The notes below the pieces were generated by a model. It saw nothing but the letters and a program-made list of their open reading frames with translations, was not told the origin of the DNA and made no database searches. DNA of 12,230 bases from an uncultured Flavobacteriales bacterium (GTDB lineage Bacteria > Bacteroidota > Bacteroidia > Flavobacteriales_D > Sanyastnellaceae), in the NCBI GenBank assembly GCA_937996585.1, contig CALKUW010000072.1, positions 1 to 12,230 on the forward strand, given 5' to 3'. Below, in pieces: positions 7,001 through 12,230 of this stretch; position 1 is the first letter of the stretch; each line of letters starts with the position of its first letter. The translations under genes were made by a program, and so were the position numbers.

Positions 7001-9420
7001 CCCTCCCCGAGCCTGTGCAGGAAGCATGGGTGGAATGGCGGGGTACTGCACTTGACGTTTTGGAGGAACTCACGGATGAACGCATGGAATCTGCGAATGT
7101 GGCAGTGGATTCCCTGATGGCCGTCATGGAGGATGCCGGAATGGATGATGAGATGCGTTCAAGGGTTATGGCACCTTTGATTTCCCGCAGGGAGGTGTTG
7201 CTCGAGTCCAAGCCCCAAGCGCCGTCAAGGTCCAGGTTGGCGCCTGCTGAAATGTGGAGTCGACAGGGTGAGGAGTTGGCAGAGTTGATGAACCACGCTG
7301 CGGATTGGCAGGTTTTGGGAAATGAGGCGGGGGCCATGGATTGGGTGAGTGCTGCCGATGCCTTCTTGACTGCGGATGGTGACATTGCGGAGGTGAAGGG
7401 GGCATCTGAACCAGATGAATCTGGGAGCGCTTCCTCAATGGAGGAGGCAAGTCAAGCGGATGTGACCGATGCTATTTCAGCGGAAACCGGGGAAGGCAAG
7501 GATGATGCGATTGCTCAGGAGACAGCGGTGAATGTTGCTGCCGAAGTGACCTCGACTCCCGAAGGTGAAGCAGCAGATGCGAGCGGCTCAGCTCCAACAG
7601 TGCCGTCATCGGTGGATGAAGCGCCAGCAACGGCTGAATGGTCTGCGGCATCTCCGGATGACCTCGAGCAGGTACTGGTTTCGTCTGGTGCGGTTTCCCG
7701 TGGAGAGGTGGAGCCTTCTTTGCTGGAGGAACTTTCGAAGGTGGCAGCCGATTGGTCGGAGTGGGAGGAGCAGCTCGGGGCTGACGCTTGGGAAGCCCAA
7801 TGGACAGCGTCGGAATGGAAATTGCTCACTGCCTTGAGAGAACGGATCGAATGGGGAGCATCCCCTCCGGATGCCGGAGCGACCCGTTCCGAAAGAATGG
7901 CATGGGACAAGGCGGTATTCTTTGCGGACCGGAACCTTCGGAGGGCCTGGTCTGGAGTTGATCCTTCGCCATTGGAAATCCGCTTGCGTACCGTGCAGGA
8001 AGACACAGGCCTCGTGGATATGGCTTTGGAATCCCCGCAGGAAGGGTCGGGTGTTGGCGAGTCGGATTTGCCCATTGTTCGAGGCGATGCGGGGGGTGAA
8101 GTCCGGTCGGAAACCCGGGTAGGGTCGGAAGCAGTTGGGACTTCCCCAAATTCAACCCCGGCGGTTGCCACTGTTGCGGTCTCAGAAGCCACGGTGGCAG
8201 CGGCATTGGAGGGGCAGGAAGAAGCGGTTCGTGAATTCGGGATTTCCCTGCCGGCAGCAGAGGTGGTTGGACGTAGGTCGGACGGGGATGCTGGGAAAGG
8301 TTTGCGTTTGAGGCCGATTGAGCGTGAAGCGCTGGAGCGTTCCATCCTTGGGGTTCCCGGTCGATTGGACCCGGCTGCCTCCGCTGCCGTCCGTTTTGCC
8401 GATGAGCGGGGTGCCCCCATTGCGGAAGGCGTGGAATACAAGGTTCAAGTCGGTGCATTCCGAAATGCCTTGCCGGCAGCCCTTTTTGCGGCATTCGACC
8501 CGATGTGGGCACAGTCGTTGAGCAATGGCATCACCCGATACATGGCGGGAAGTTTTGACGCATATGATGCTGCTGTAGAGGCCCGTGATGCCATTCGCGC
8601 CTTGGGCTATGAAGATGCTTTCGTGGTGCGCTTCGTGGATGGAGAAAGGGTGGTCGCATCCCGCCCCGAACCGGAGGCCCTTGCTGAGGAACGACGCGCT
8701 CTGGCGGTCGCTGCTGCAGGTGCGTCATCATCGGATGATATCGGGCAGTCTTCAGATGTGGCGGACAACCGCGTGACAGATCGCCCATTGGCCAATGAGG
8801 AAATCGAGGAAGCTGCGGACATCCCGACCTGGGACAATGTTGAGGGAAGGGTGTACAGTGTTCAGGTGGGGGCTTTCCGGGGGGTGCCTGATCGCGAAGC
8901 ATTGGCTCGCCTGGGAACCTTGACCCGCGAGGATACCGGTTCAGACGGTTGGTTGAGGTTGTTCTCCGGCCGTTTCGCCGATCAGGTGTCCGCTGAACGG
9001 CACCGGGATGAACTCAAAGCCGATGGGTTGAGCGACGCCTTCATCGTGGTGTACATCAACGGACGCCGCATTCCGCTCCTGGAAGCATCCACTACTGCCA
9101 TCGCTTCCTTGCCAAGGGAGGAGCCTGCGCCTGATGCCGCACAGGAAACGAATGGTGACGCAGCTCCTTTGGAAGCGCCCGATGAGAATGATGGGGCCGA
9201 CGCCGGATTCCTTGTTGAGCTCGGTGTATTCAACAGCACCATTCCCGTGCGATTGGCCAATGCCATTCTCGATGCTCCGCTCGATTGGGAGGTGCGGTCG
9301 GTGCGGAATGAGGGGCTAACCCGTTACCGTACCAGACTCACCGATGAGGATACGGCGCAAGGGTGGCTGGAGGAAGCCCGTGGTATGGGATTCAGCAACG
9401 CGCGCATCATCGAACCTTGA
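4012..9420 (+). CDS. Giant secreted TPR / PD40-propeller / triple-SPOR envelope protein
   Basis: A 1802-aa protein that I cannot name. The start is set at the ATG at 4012, because a signal peptide follows at once (basic RR, then the hydrophobic run VLLSLFFLWFQGAVSG, cleavage near residue 35). The frame is open back to 3889, but that stretch overlaps the divergent promoter region. Domains: residues ~40-190, TPR-like helices (AYERGDWLRALEDYERLVSLFP); ~219-355, PD40/WD40-like propeller blades (LYFTSNRPGGLGGYDIY at 277-293, DLFFIP...WMASNR after it); ~455-1470, acidic Glu/Asp/Ser/Ala linkers alternating with Trp-rich helical segments; then three SPOR-like domains at ~1474-1548, ~1612-1691 and ~1731-1801. 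SPOR domains bind glycan-strand peptidoglycan lacking stem peptides, at division septa in characterised cases. TPR-PD40 pairs in Bacteroidota often sit in OmpA-type envelope proteins. Inferred role: a periplasmic peptidoglycan-linked scaffold, perhaps in division or envelope assembly. It has no enzymatic motif and no OmpA domain. There is no clear forward promoter in 3891-4011. Confidence 0.85.
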   Translation: MDPRRVATVGFGVRLGCRQVLLSLFFLWFQGAVSGQGDPQQQEMRSRAQSAYERGDWLRALEDYERLVSLFPEEACLHGRLAGCALSEPGRLALVRRHLRIALRKGCSDVDLPYHQARLAQLEYDFERARDLYSAYLAAAGKKARFKAEAEQGAAVCAAVIWDPSEAVALKVIERVPSAPDAAFRYYNPDVPGLRLVAVPSALQSKADQKVGAGRMALHDGDTVLVFSSLGKKGTSGWDLFRVSIRSGAYTEPVRLEGAVNSGYDERDAYLSPDGLLYFTSNRPGGLGGYDIYAVSCGLDGIPTGVPRRLPYPVNSVNDDLFFIPEAEGGAWMASNRAAVQGKIHAYRVALTNDRMQTGSVAWSSDEVAGEGLKLRVFSGGELVAERDMEDGGAQHLAYAGDGSVRVVLEDADGRILAESFGEEEGAWQLQKSASGWSLEDQSDVLADWAVLADLQMEDGGGTPVAVQDEGMPTPQTGWDTWWQEQEPEQGAMGESGDEVAEAEELEPSVNGEGSAEEALAFEEAGRSAEEDMVQVEATGSVEQDAEEGASGIALAGTLDGKRSLSESEVDEWLEERPEELRSFWEMKAQEVLDLERSFLDDPSFAKAGELYDGVGEMEGVRPRMELVAEDVRDGVDTEDIEEMLDEWTHAVQSATKASLAKVAGDAALALRREKLAIRELASVDGFHIGRAKQRWSDWRDANRGVPGVSPDAGDWSRAEGDALLEELDRALTQAEDHWSRKELSGWRGDWLRRQQDQLERMTVIWEASWEGASDEDLALLESGEMKVYDPSDDLAAREEYLGESDGETQVDKGEDGSDMTRDDVTVANNGNEDAEPSVDPIVSVGAENEAQEVDGSSIVLESNGFQGGEEVADDAKSGEGPVEVDEVSPSKEQVDGVAEVESTSAEEVDVVDPEARMALSEGLERMDLLFPAWGGVPMNGGQINDVGKTVDDAALRSEWGDALATSRRVQREWEQLMEVIGPEGWVAPMDEASFRSLPEPVQEAWVEWRGTALDVLEELTDERMESANVAVDSLMAVMEDAGMDDEMRSRVMAPLISRREVLLESKPQAPSRSRLAPAEMWSRQGEELAELMNHAADWQVLGNEAGAMDWVSAADAFLTADGDIAEVKGASEPDESGSASSMEEASQADVTDAISAETGEGKDDAIAQETAVNVAAEVTSTPEGEAADASGSAPTVPSSVDEAPATAEWSAASPDDLEQVLVSSGAVSRGEVEPSLLEELSKVAADWSEWEEQLGADAWEAQWTASEWKLLTALRERIEWGASPPDAGATRSERMAWDKAVFFADRNLRRAWSGVDPSPLEIRLRTVQEDTGLVDMALESPQEGSGVGESDLPIVRGDAGGEVRSETRVGSEAVGTSPNSTPAVATVAVSEATVAAALEGQEEAVREFGISLPAAEVVGRRSDGDAGKGLRLRPIEREALERSILGVPGRLDPAASAAVRFADERGAPIAEGVEYKVQVGAFRNALPAALFAAFDPMWAQSLSNGITRYMAGSFDAYDAAVEARDAIRALGYEDAFVVRFVDGERVVASRPEPEALAEERRALAVAAAGASSSDDIGQSSDVADNRVTDRPLANEEIEEAADIPTWDNVEGRVYSVQVGAFRGVPDREALARLGTLTREDTGSDGWLRLFSGRFADQVSAERHRDELKADGLSDAFIVVYINGRRIPLLEASTTAIASLPREEPAPDAAQETNGDAAPLEAPDENDGADAGFLVELGVFNSTIPVRLANAILDAPLDWEVRSVRNEGLTRYRTRLTDEDTAQGWLEEARGMGFSNARIIEP
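6097..7956 (+). repeat. Cryptic Trp-rich helical repeats inside the SPOR giant
   Basis: Three segments of about 35-45 aa align by eye: 6097-6231 (residues ~696-740), 6811-6939 (~934-976) and 7852-7956 (~1281-1315). Each starts with a Trp, followed by Gly/Pro-rich residues (GVPGVSPDAG, GGVPMNGG, GASPPDAG), then an Arg/Glu/Ala helix ending in a second Trp and a Ser or Glu. The pairs 5722-5799 and 6991-7071 share P-E-(5x)-W-(6-7x)-L-D. Identity is low, so these may be old duplications of a helical hairpin or a shared compositional habit. Confidence 0.4.
8431..8655 (+). other. SPOR domain 1 of the giant envelope protein
   Basis: It opens with YKVQVGAF, the classic first beta-strand of SPOR (Pfam Sporulation related repeat). 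An RYMAGSFDAYDAAVEARDAI strand-helix follows, then a LGYEDAFVVRFVDGERV ending. The order and spacing fit the fold of about 70 aa. Confidence 0.85.
8845..9084 (+). other. SPOR domain 2 of the giant envelope protein
   Basis: It opens with YSVQVGAF and continues with LRLFSGRFADQVSAERHRDEL and GLSDAFIVVYINGRRI. This is the best SPOR match of the three. The linker from domain 1 is acidic. Confidence 0.85.
9202..9417 (+). other. SPOR-like domain 3 (degenerate) at the C-terminus of the giant protein
   Basis: The first strand reads FLVELGVF instead of VQVGAF, and the central RYRTRLTDEDTAQGWLEEA and final GFSNARII match the SPOR layout. The changed first strand suggests altered or lost glycan binding, or another role. 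It ends at the stop codon. Confidence 0.6.
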
Positions 9421-9438
9421 TTCATCGGAGATTTGCTG

Positions 9439-9466
9439 CCAATTGCATTGATTTCAATGGAATTGG
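9439..9466. promoter_or_regulatory. 28-bp near-perfect palindrome overlapping the rpsA -33 element
   Basis: Bases 9439-9466 pair with themselves end to end. CCAATT pairs with AATTGG on the outside and CATTGA with TCAATG inside, with one G/G mismatch and two central T. The TTG -33 box (9448-9450) lies inside the palindrome. The position suggests an operator for a dimeric repressor, or a stem at the 3' end of the upstream transcript. No T-tract follows directly, so a role as intrinsic terminator is less likely. Confidence 0.6.
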
Positions 9467-9477
9467 AGCTACTTTTG
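9448..9477 (+). promoter_or_regulatory. rpsA promoter (TTG, 19 bp, TACTTTTG)
   Basis: TTG at 9448-9450, a spacer of exactly 19 bp, and TACTTTTG at 9470-9477 match the Bacteroidota primary sigma consensus TTG / TAnnTTTG. CGC follows. Predicted transcription start is near 9482-9484, giving a leader of about 85 nt. The leader contains GGGCC (9489-9493) complementary to GGCCC (9503-9507) and an A-rich segment (AAATACAAAAAG) before the start codon. Confidence 0.85.
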
Positions 9478-9566
9478 CGCCCCCTTTAGGGCCAGCGCCA
9501 TCGGCCCATTGTTAGACCCCTTTGCCGGACAGGCGCGACCGGTAAATACAAAAAGACCTTCGAGTC

Positions 9567-12137
9567 ATGATGACCGAAGAAAATCAAAAGCCTGAAGACC
9601 AGGCGAATGCATCTCCCGATGCTGCTGCGGATCAGCCGCAGGAGGCCCAAGAGGCAACCACGCCCGAGGCCACCGAAGAAGTAGAAACCCCTGCTGAGGA
9701 AGCCCCCGCTGAGGAGGCTCCGGCTGCCGAGGAAGCTCCTGCCGAGGAAGCTCCTGCTGCTGAGGAAGCCCCCGCTGAGGAGGCTCCGGCTGCCGAAGAA
9801 GCTCCTGCCGAGGAGGCTCCGGCTGCCGAGGAAGCCCCCGCTGAGGAGGCTCCGGCTGCTGAGGAAGCTCCCTCCGAGGAGGCTCCGGCTGCCGAGGAAG
9901 CTCCTGCCGAGGAGGCTCCGGCTGCCGAGGAAGCTCCCGCAGAGGAGACTCCGGCTGCCGAGGAAGCTCCCGCCGAGGAGGCTCCGGCTGCCGAGGAAGC
10001 TCCCGCCGAGGAGGCTCCGGCTGCTGAGGAGAAGCCTGCTGAGCCCTACGTGATGCGTGAGTGGGAAACGCCCGGTGACGAATTCAACTGGGACGACCAG
10101 GATGCTGAGAAAGAAGAGATGGATCCTGCCGAGCGCGCCAAGCTCGAGGATCTCTACGAGGGTAGCCTGAACCTGATCCGCGAAGCGGAAGTGGTGGACG
10201 GCACCATTGTCAGCATCGGCAAGAAGGAAATCGTCGTCAACATCGGCTACAAGTCCGAAGGTGTGATTGGCGCCTCCGAGTTCCGCTACAATCCCGAACT
10301 GCGTGTCGGAGATGTCGTGCCCGTGTTTGTCGAGCAGCAGGAAGACCGCAATGGTCAGCTCGTGGTCTCGCACCGTACGGCGCGCATCCACAGCGCTTGG
10401 CTCAAGGTCAATGCTGCTCTGGAGAATGACGAGATCATCATGGGTACGATCAAGTGCCGTACCAAGGGCGGCCTGATTGTCGACGTGTTCGGTATCGAGG
10501 CCTTCCTGCCCGGCAGCCAGATTGACGTCAAGCCCATCCGCGACTACGACGAGTACGTCGGCAAGCAGATGGAGTTCAAGGTTGTCAAGATCAACCAGGA
10601 GTACAAGAACGTCGTCGTCTCCCACAAGGCCCTTATCGAGGCCGAGTTGGAGGAGCAGAAGCGTCAGATCATCTCCGGATTGGAGAAGGGTCAGGTGCTC
10701 GAGGGCGTGGTCAAGAACATCACCTCCTACGGTGTCTTCGTCGACCTCGGTGGCGTGGACGGACTGGTGCACATCACCGACCTCAGCTGGGGCCGCGTGA
10801 ACCATCCGGAGGAAGTGGTCGAAGTCGACCAGAGCCTCAATGTCGTGATCCTCGACTTCGACGACGACCGCAAGCGTATTGCGCTCGGCATCAAGCAGCT
10901 CACGGCTCACCCGTGGGATGCCATGTCCGAAGGCGTCAATGTCGGAGACAAGATCAAGGGTAAGGTCGTCGTCGTGGCGGACTACGGTGCATTCGTCGAA
11001 GTGGCAGAAGGTGTTGAAGGCCTGCTGCACGTCAGCGAGATGAGCTGGAGCCAGCACCTGCGGAGCGCGCAGGAGTTCCTGAAGGTTGGCGACGAGATCG
11101 AGACGGTCATCCTGGGCATCGACCGCGAGGAGCGGAAGATGAGCCTCGGCATGAAGCAGCTCGTTCCGGATCCGTGGGACAACATCGAGTTCAAGTTCCC
11201 GGTGCAGTCCAAGCACAGCGGAAAGGTGCGCAACTTCACCAACTTCGGCCTGTTCGTCGAGATGGAGGAGGGCATCGATGGCCTCGTCCACATTTCCGAC
11301 CTCAGCTGGGAGAAGAAGATCAAGCACCCCTCGGAGTTCTGCAACGTGGGAGACGAGATCGAAGTCGTGGTGCTCGAGCTCGACAAGGCGAACCGCCGCA
11401 TGAGCCTCGGCCACAAGCAACTCCAGGAGAACCCGTGGGACACGTTCGAAAGCGTGTTCGAAGTGGGCTCCACCCACAAGGGTACTGTGGTGTCCATCGA
11501 CGGCAGCAATGTCGGCGTGGCCCTGCCTTACGGTGTGGAGGGCTTCTGTCAGGCCAAGCACCTCAAGCGCGAGGATGGTACGGACATCAAGCTGGAGGAG
11601 AGTGCAGATTTCATCGTGCTCGAGTTCAACCGGAACGCCAAGCGCATTACGGTGTCGCACCTGCGTACATACGAGGAGCCGCCCGCCAAGAAGCGTGGTG
11701 GTGCCGGTGACCGCAAGCGCCGCGACGATCGCGATGGTGGTTCAAGCCCCGCAACGCAGCGCGCCGTGCGTGAGGTGAACGAGCGTCAGGCCAAGACCAC
11801 GTTCGGCGACCTCGACGTATTGTCACAGCTCAAGCAGCAGATGGAAGATGCCCCGGCTGAAGAGCCGGCAGCAGAAGCACCTGCAGTGGAGGAAGCTGCC
11901 GCTGTTGAGGAGGCACCCGCTGTCGAGGAAGCTCCGGCAGCAGAGGAAGCACCGGCGACGGAAGAAGCCCCTGCTGAGGAGGAGAAGCCCGCCAAGAAGC
12001 CTGCTGCCAAGAAGGCCGCTGCCAAGAAGCCCGCTGCCAAGAAGACGGCAGCCAAGAAGCCCGCTGCCAAGAAGACGACGGCCAAGAAAAAGGCTGACGA
12101 TGCTGGCGAGGAGGGCAAGGAAGAGGCTGAAAGCTGA
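9567..12137 (+). CDS. rpsA: 30S ribosomal protein S1 with long repetitive N- and C-terminal extensions
   Basis: S1 binds mRNA single strands on the 30S subunit and supports translation initiation, which matters most where Shine-Dalgarno pairing is absent. Six S1 (OB-fold) domains are visible at residues ~206-272, 287-355, 375-446, 456-533, 546-619 and 632-699. Domains 3-5 carry the RNA-binding strand (YGVFVDL, YGAFVEV, FGLFVEM), followed by GLVHI/GLLHV and DLSW/EMSW. The 856-aa length is far above the usual 550-600. The excess is an N-terminal acidic region (residues 1-205, with ten 11-aa repeats at 44-153) and a C-terminal tail of about 155 aa ending in an acidic EEAPA block and a basic KKPAAKK block. 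Tandem ATGs lie at 9567 and 9570; either could be the start, and neither has a Shine-Dalgarno sequence. The gene has its own promoter and a strong terminator, so it is probably monocistronic. Confidence 0.97.
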   Translation: MMTEENQKPEDQANASPDAAADQPQEAQEATTPEATEEVETPAEEAPAEEAPAAEEAPAEEAPAAEEAPAEEAPAAEEAPAEEAPAAEEAPAEEAPAAEEAPSEEAPAAEEAPAEEAPAAEEAPAEETPAAEEAPAEEAPAAEEAPAEEAPAAEEKPAEPYVMREWETPGDEFNWDDQDAEKEEMDPAERAKLEDLYEGSLNLIREAEVVDGTIVSIGKKEIVVNIGYKSEGVIGASEFRYNPELRVGDVVPVFVEQQEDRNGQLVVSHRTARIHSAWLKVNAALENDEIIMGTIKCRTKGGLIVDVFGIEAFLPGSQIDVKPIRDYDEYVGKQMEFKVVKINQEYKNVVVSHKALIEAELEEQKRQIISGLEKGQVLEGVVKNITSYGVFVDLGGVDGLVHITDLSWGRVNHPEEVVEVDQSLNVVILDFDDDRKRIALGIKQLTAHPWDAMSEGVNVGDKIKGKVVVVADYGAFVEVAEGVEGLLHVSEMSWSQHLRSAQEFLKVGDEIETVILGIDREERKMSLGMKQLVPDPWDNIEFKFPVQSKHSGKVRNFTNFGLFVEMEEGIDGLVHISDLSWEKKIKHPSEFCNVGDEIEVVVLELDKANRRMSLGHKQLQENPWDTFESVFEVGSTHKGTVVSIDGSNVGVALPYGVEGFCQAKHLKREDGTDIKLEESADFIVLEFNRNAKRITVSHLRTYEEPPAKKRGGAGDRKRRDDRDGGSSPATQRAVREVNERQAKTTFGDLDVLSQLKQQMEDAPAEEPAAEAPAVEEAAAVEEAPAVEEAPAAEEAPATEEAPAEEEKPAKKPAAKKAAAKKPAAKKTAAKKPAAKKTTAKKKADDAGEEGKEEAES
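9696..10025 (+). repeat. Ten 33-bp tandem repeats encoding EEAPAEEAPAA in S1
   Basis: Ten uninterrupted in-frame units of 33 bp each encode EEAPAEEAPAA. Only two amino-acid variants occur: EEAPSEEAPAA in unit 6 and EEAPAEETPAA in unit 8. Codons vary synonymously (GCC/GCT, GAG/GAA). The array is highly acidic and likely disordered. It is the kind of array that can change copy number by slippage without a frameshift. Confidence 0.97.
11844..12092 (+). repeat. Acidic-then-basic low-complexity tail of S1
   Basis: From 11844 to 11990 the frame encodes EEAPA/VEEAPA-type acidic repeats, and from 11991 to 12092 it encodes KKPAAKKAAAKK-type basic repeats. A short acidic cap (DDAGEEGKEEAES) follows. 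The abrupt charge switch occurs at EEEKP/AKK. The basic part resembles the tail of the histone-like protein at 1912-2181. Confidence 0.9.
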
Positions 12138-12161
12138 AGCTGATTCATAGACTGACCAAGG

Positions 12162-12190
12162 AAAGGGAGGCCAAGCGGCCTCCCTTTTTT
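12162..12190 (+). terminator. Intrinsic terminator of rpsA
   Basis: An 11-bp stem (12162-12172 with 12177-12187), core GGGAGGCC / GGCCTCCC, encloses an AAGC loop and is followed by a T-tract to 12190. It begins 24 nt after the rpsA stop codon. Confidence 0.95.
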
Positions 12191-12196
12191 ATGGCG

Positions 12197-12204
12197 TATT
12201 TTTG
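12197..12204 (+). promoter_or_regulatory. Candidate -7 element for the next gene
   Basis: TATTTTTG matches TAnnTTTG exactly and is followed by CGC, as in the rpsA and P5C dehydrogenase promoters. No TTG lies 19-21 bp upstream; that space is occupied by the rpsA terminator stem. Confidence 0.5.
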
Positions 12205-12213
12205 CGCCGCGCC

Positions 12214-12230
12214 ATGGGCACTGCGAACAT
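12214..12230 (+). CDS. Possible first codons of a downstream gene (cut by window end)
   Basis: An ATG at 12214 follows the -7 element after 9 nt and reads MGTAN before the window ends. If correct, the mRNA would be nearly leaderless. A second open frame begins at the ATG at 12191 and also stays open to the edge, but it would start before the predicted transcription start. Too little is present to name a product. Confidence 0.3.

Noticed and set aside
4979..8512. Several long antisense frames (4979-6232, 6609-7385, 7515-8441, 7826-8512)
   Set aside because: They lie opposite the SPOR giant, have Pro/Arg/Ser-biased composition with no recognisable domain, and come from GC-rich DNA with few stop codons.
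9696..10025. CRISPR array
   Set aside because: The units are contiguous, in frame, without unique spacers and encode a clear protein repeat.
9486..11660. 724-aa open reading frame antisense to rpsA
   Set aside because: It is fully opposite the certain S1 gene. Its Leu/Ser/Gly repeats and Val/Leu-rich composition are what the reverse strand of the EEAPA repeats and S1 domains gives, and there is no promoter or leader for it.

Overview
The window looks like chromosomal DNA from a GC-rich member of the Bacteroidota. The evidence is: two or three matches to the Bacteroidota -7 promoter element (TAnnTTTG), one with a TTG exactly 19 bp upstream; no Shine-Dalgarno sequence before any start codon; a 543-aa proline-catabolic P5C dehydrogenase; an M28+PDZ exopeptidase; and a secreted TPR/PD40/SPOR protein. 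PD40 propellers reading LYFTSNRPGGLGGYDIY are very common in this phylum. I cannot place it below phylum from sequence alone.

Layout. (1) 1-764 (+): 3' part of an M28 zinc exopeptidase with a C-terminal PDZ domain. (2) ~774-1115 (+): RNase P RNA (rnpB, class A), starting about 10 nt after the peptidase stop. A GC-rich hairpin follows it. (3) 1246-2184 (+): a small basic nucleoid-type protein with AT-hooks, a winged-helix-like core and a histone-H1-like tail of nine 9-aa repeats. (4) 2206-2236: a near-perfect bidirectional terminator between convergent genes. (5) 2259-3890 (-): L-glutamate gamma-semialdehyde (P5C) dehydrogenase with its own promoter. (6) 4012-9420 (+): a 1802-aa secreted protein with a signal peptide, TPR-like helices, a PD40 propeller, a long acidic Trp-punctuated middle and three SPOR-like domains. 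(7) 9421-9566: an rpsA control region in which a 28-bp palindrome covers the -33 element, followed by a leader of about 85 nt. (8) 9567-12137 (+): ribosomal protein S1 with six S1 domains, extended at the N-terminus by ten 11-aa acidic repeats and at the C-terminus by an acidic block and then a Lys/Ala/Pro block. (9) 12162-12190: rpsA terminator, followed by a likely promoter and the first codons of another gene.

How the genes relate. These look like separate transcription units rather than one pathway. Information processing is represented by rnpB, S1 and the histone-like protein, amino-acid catabolism by P5C dehydrogenase, and the cell envelope by the SPOR giant and the peptidase. Two themes cut across genes: low-complexity tandem repeats that extend otherwise normal proteins (the histone-like protein and both ends of S1), and a K/A/P-rich basic tail shared by the histone-like protein and S1. 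The least familiar items are the SPOR giant with its cryptic internal helical repeat and the palindrome over the rpsA promoter. I found no sign of phage, insertion sequence, CRISPR or defence genes.
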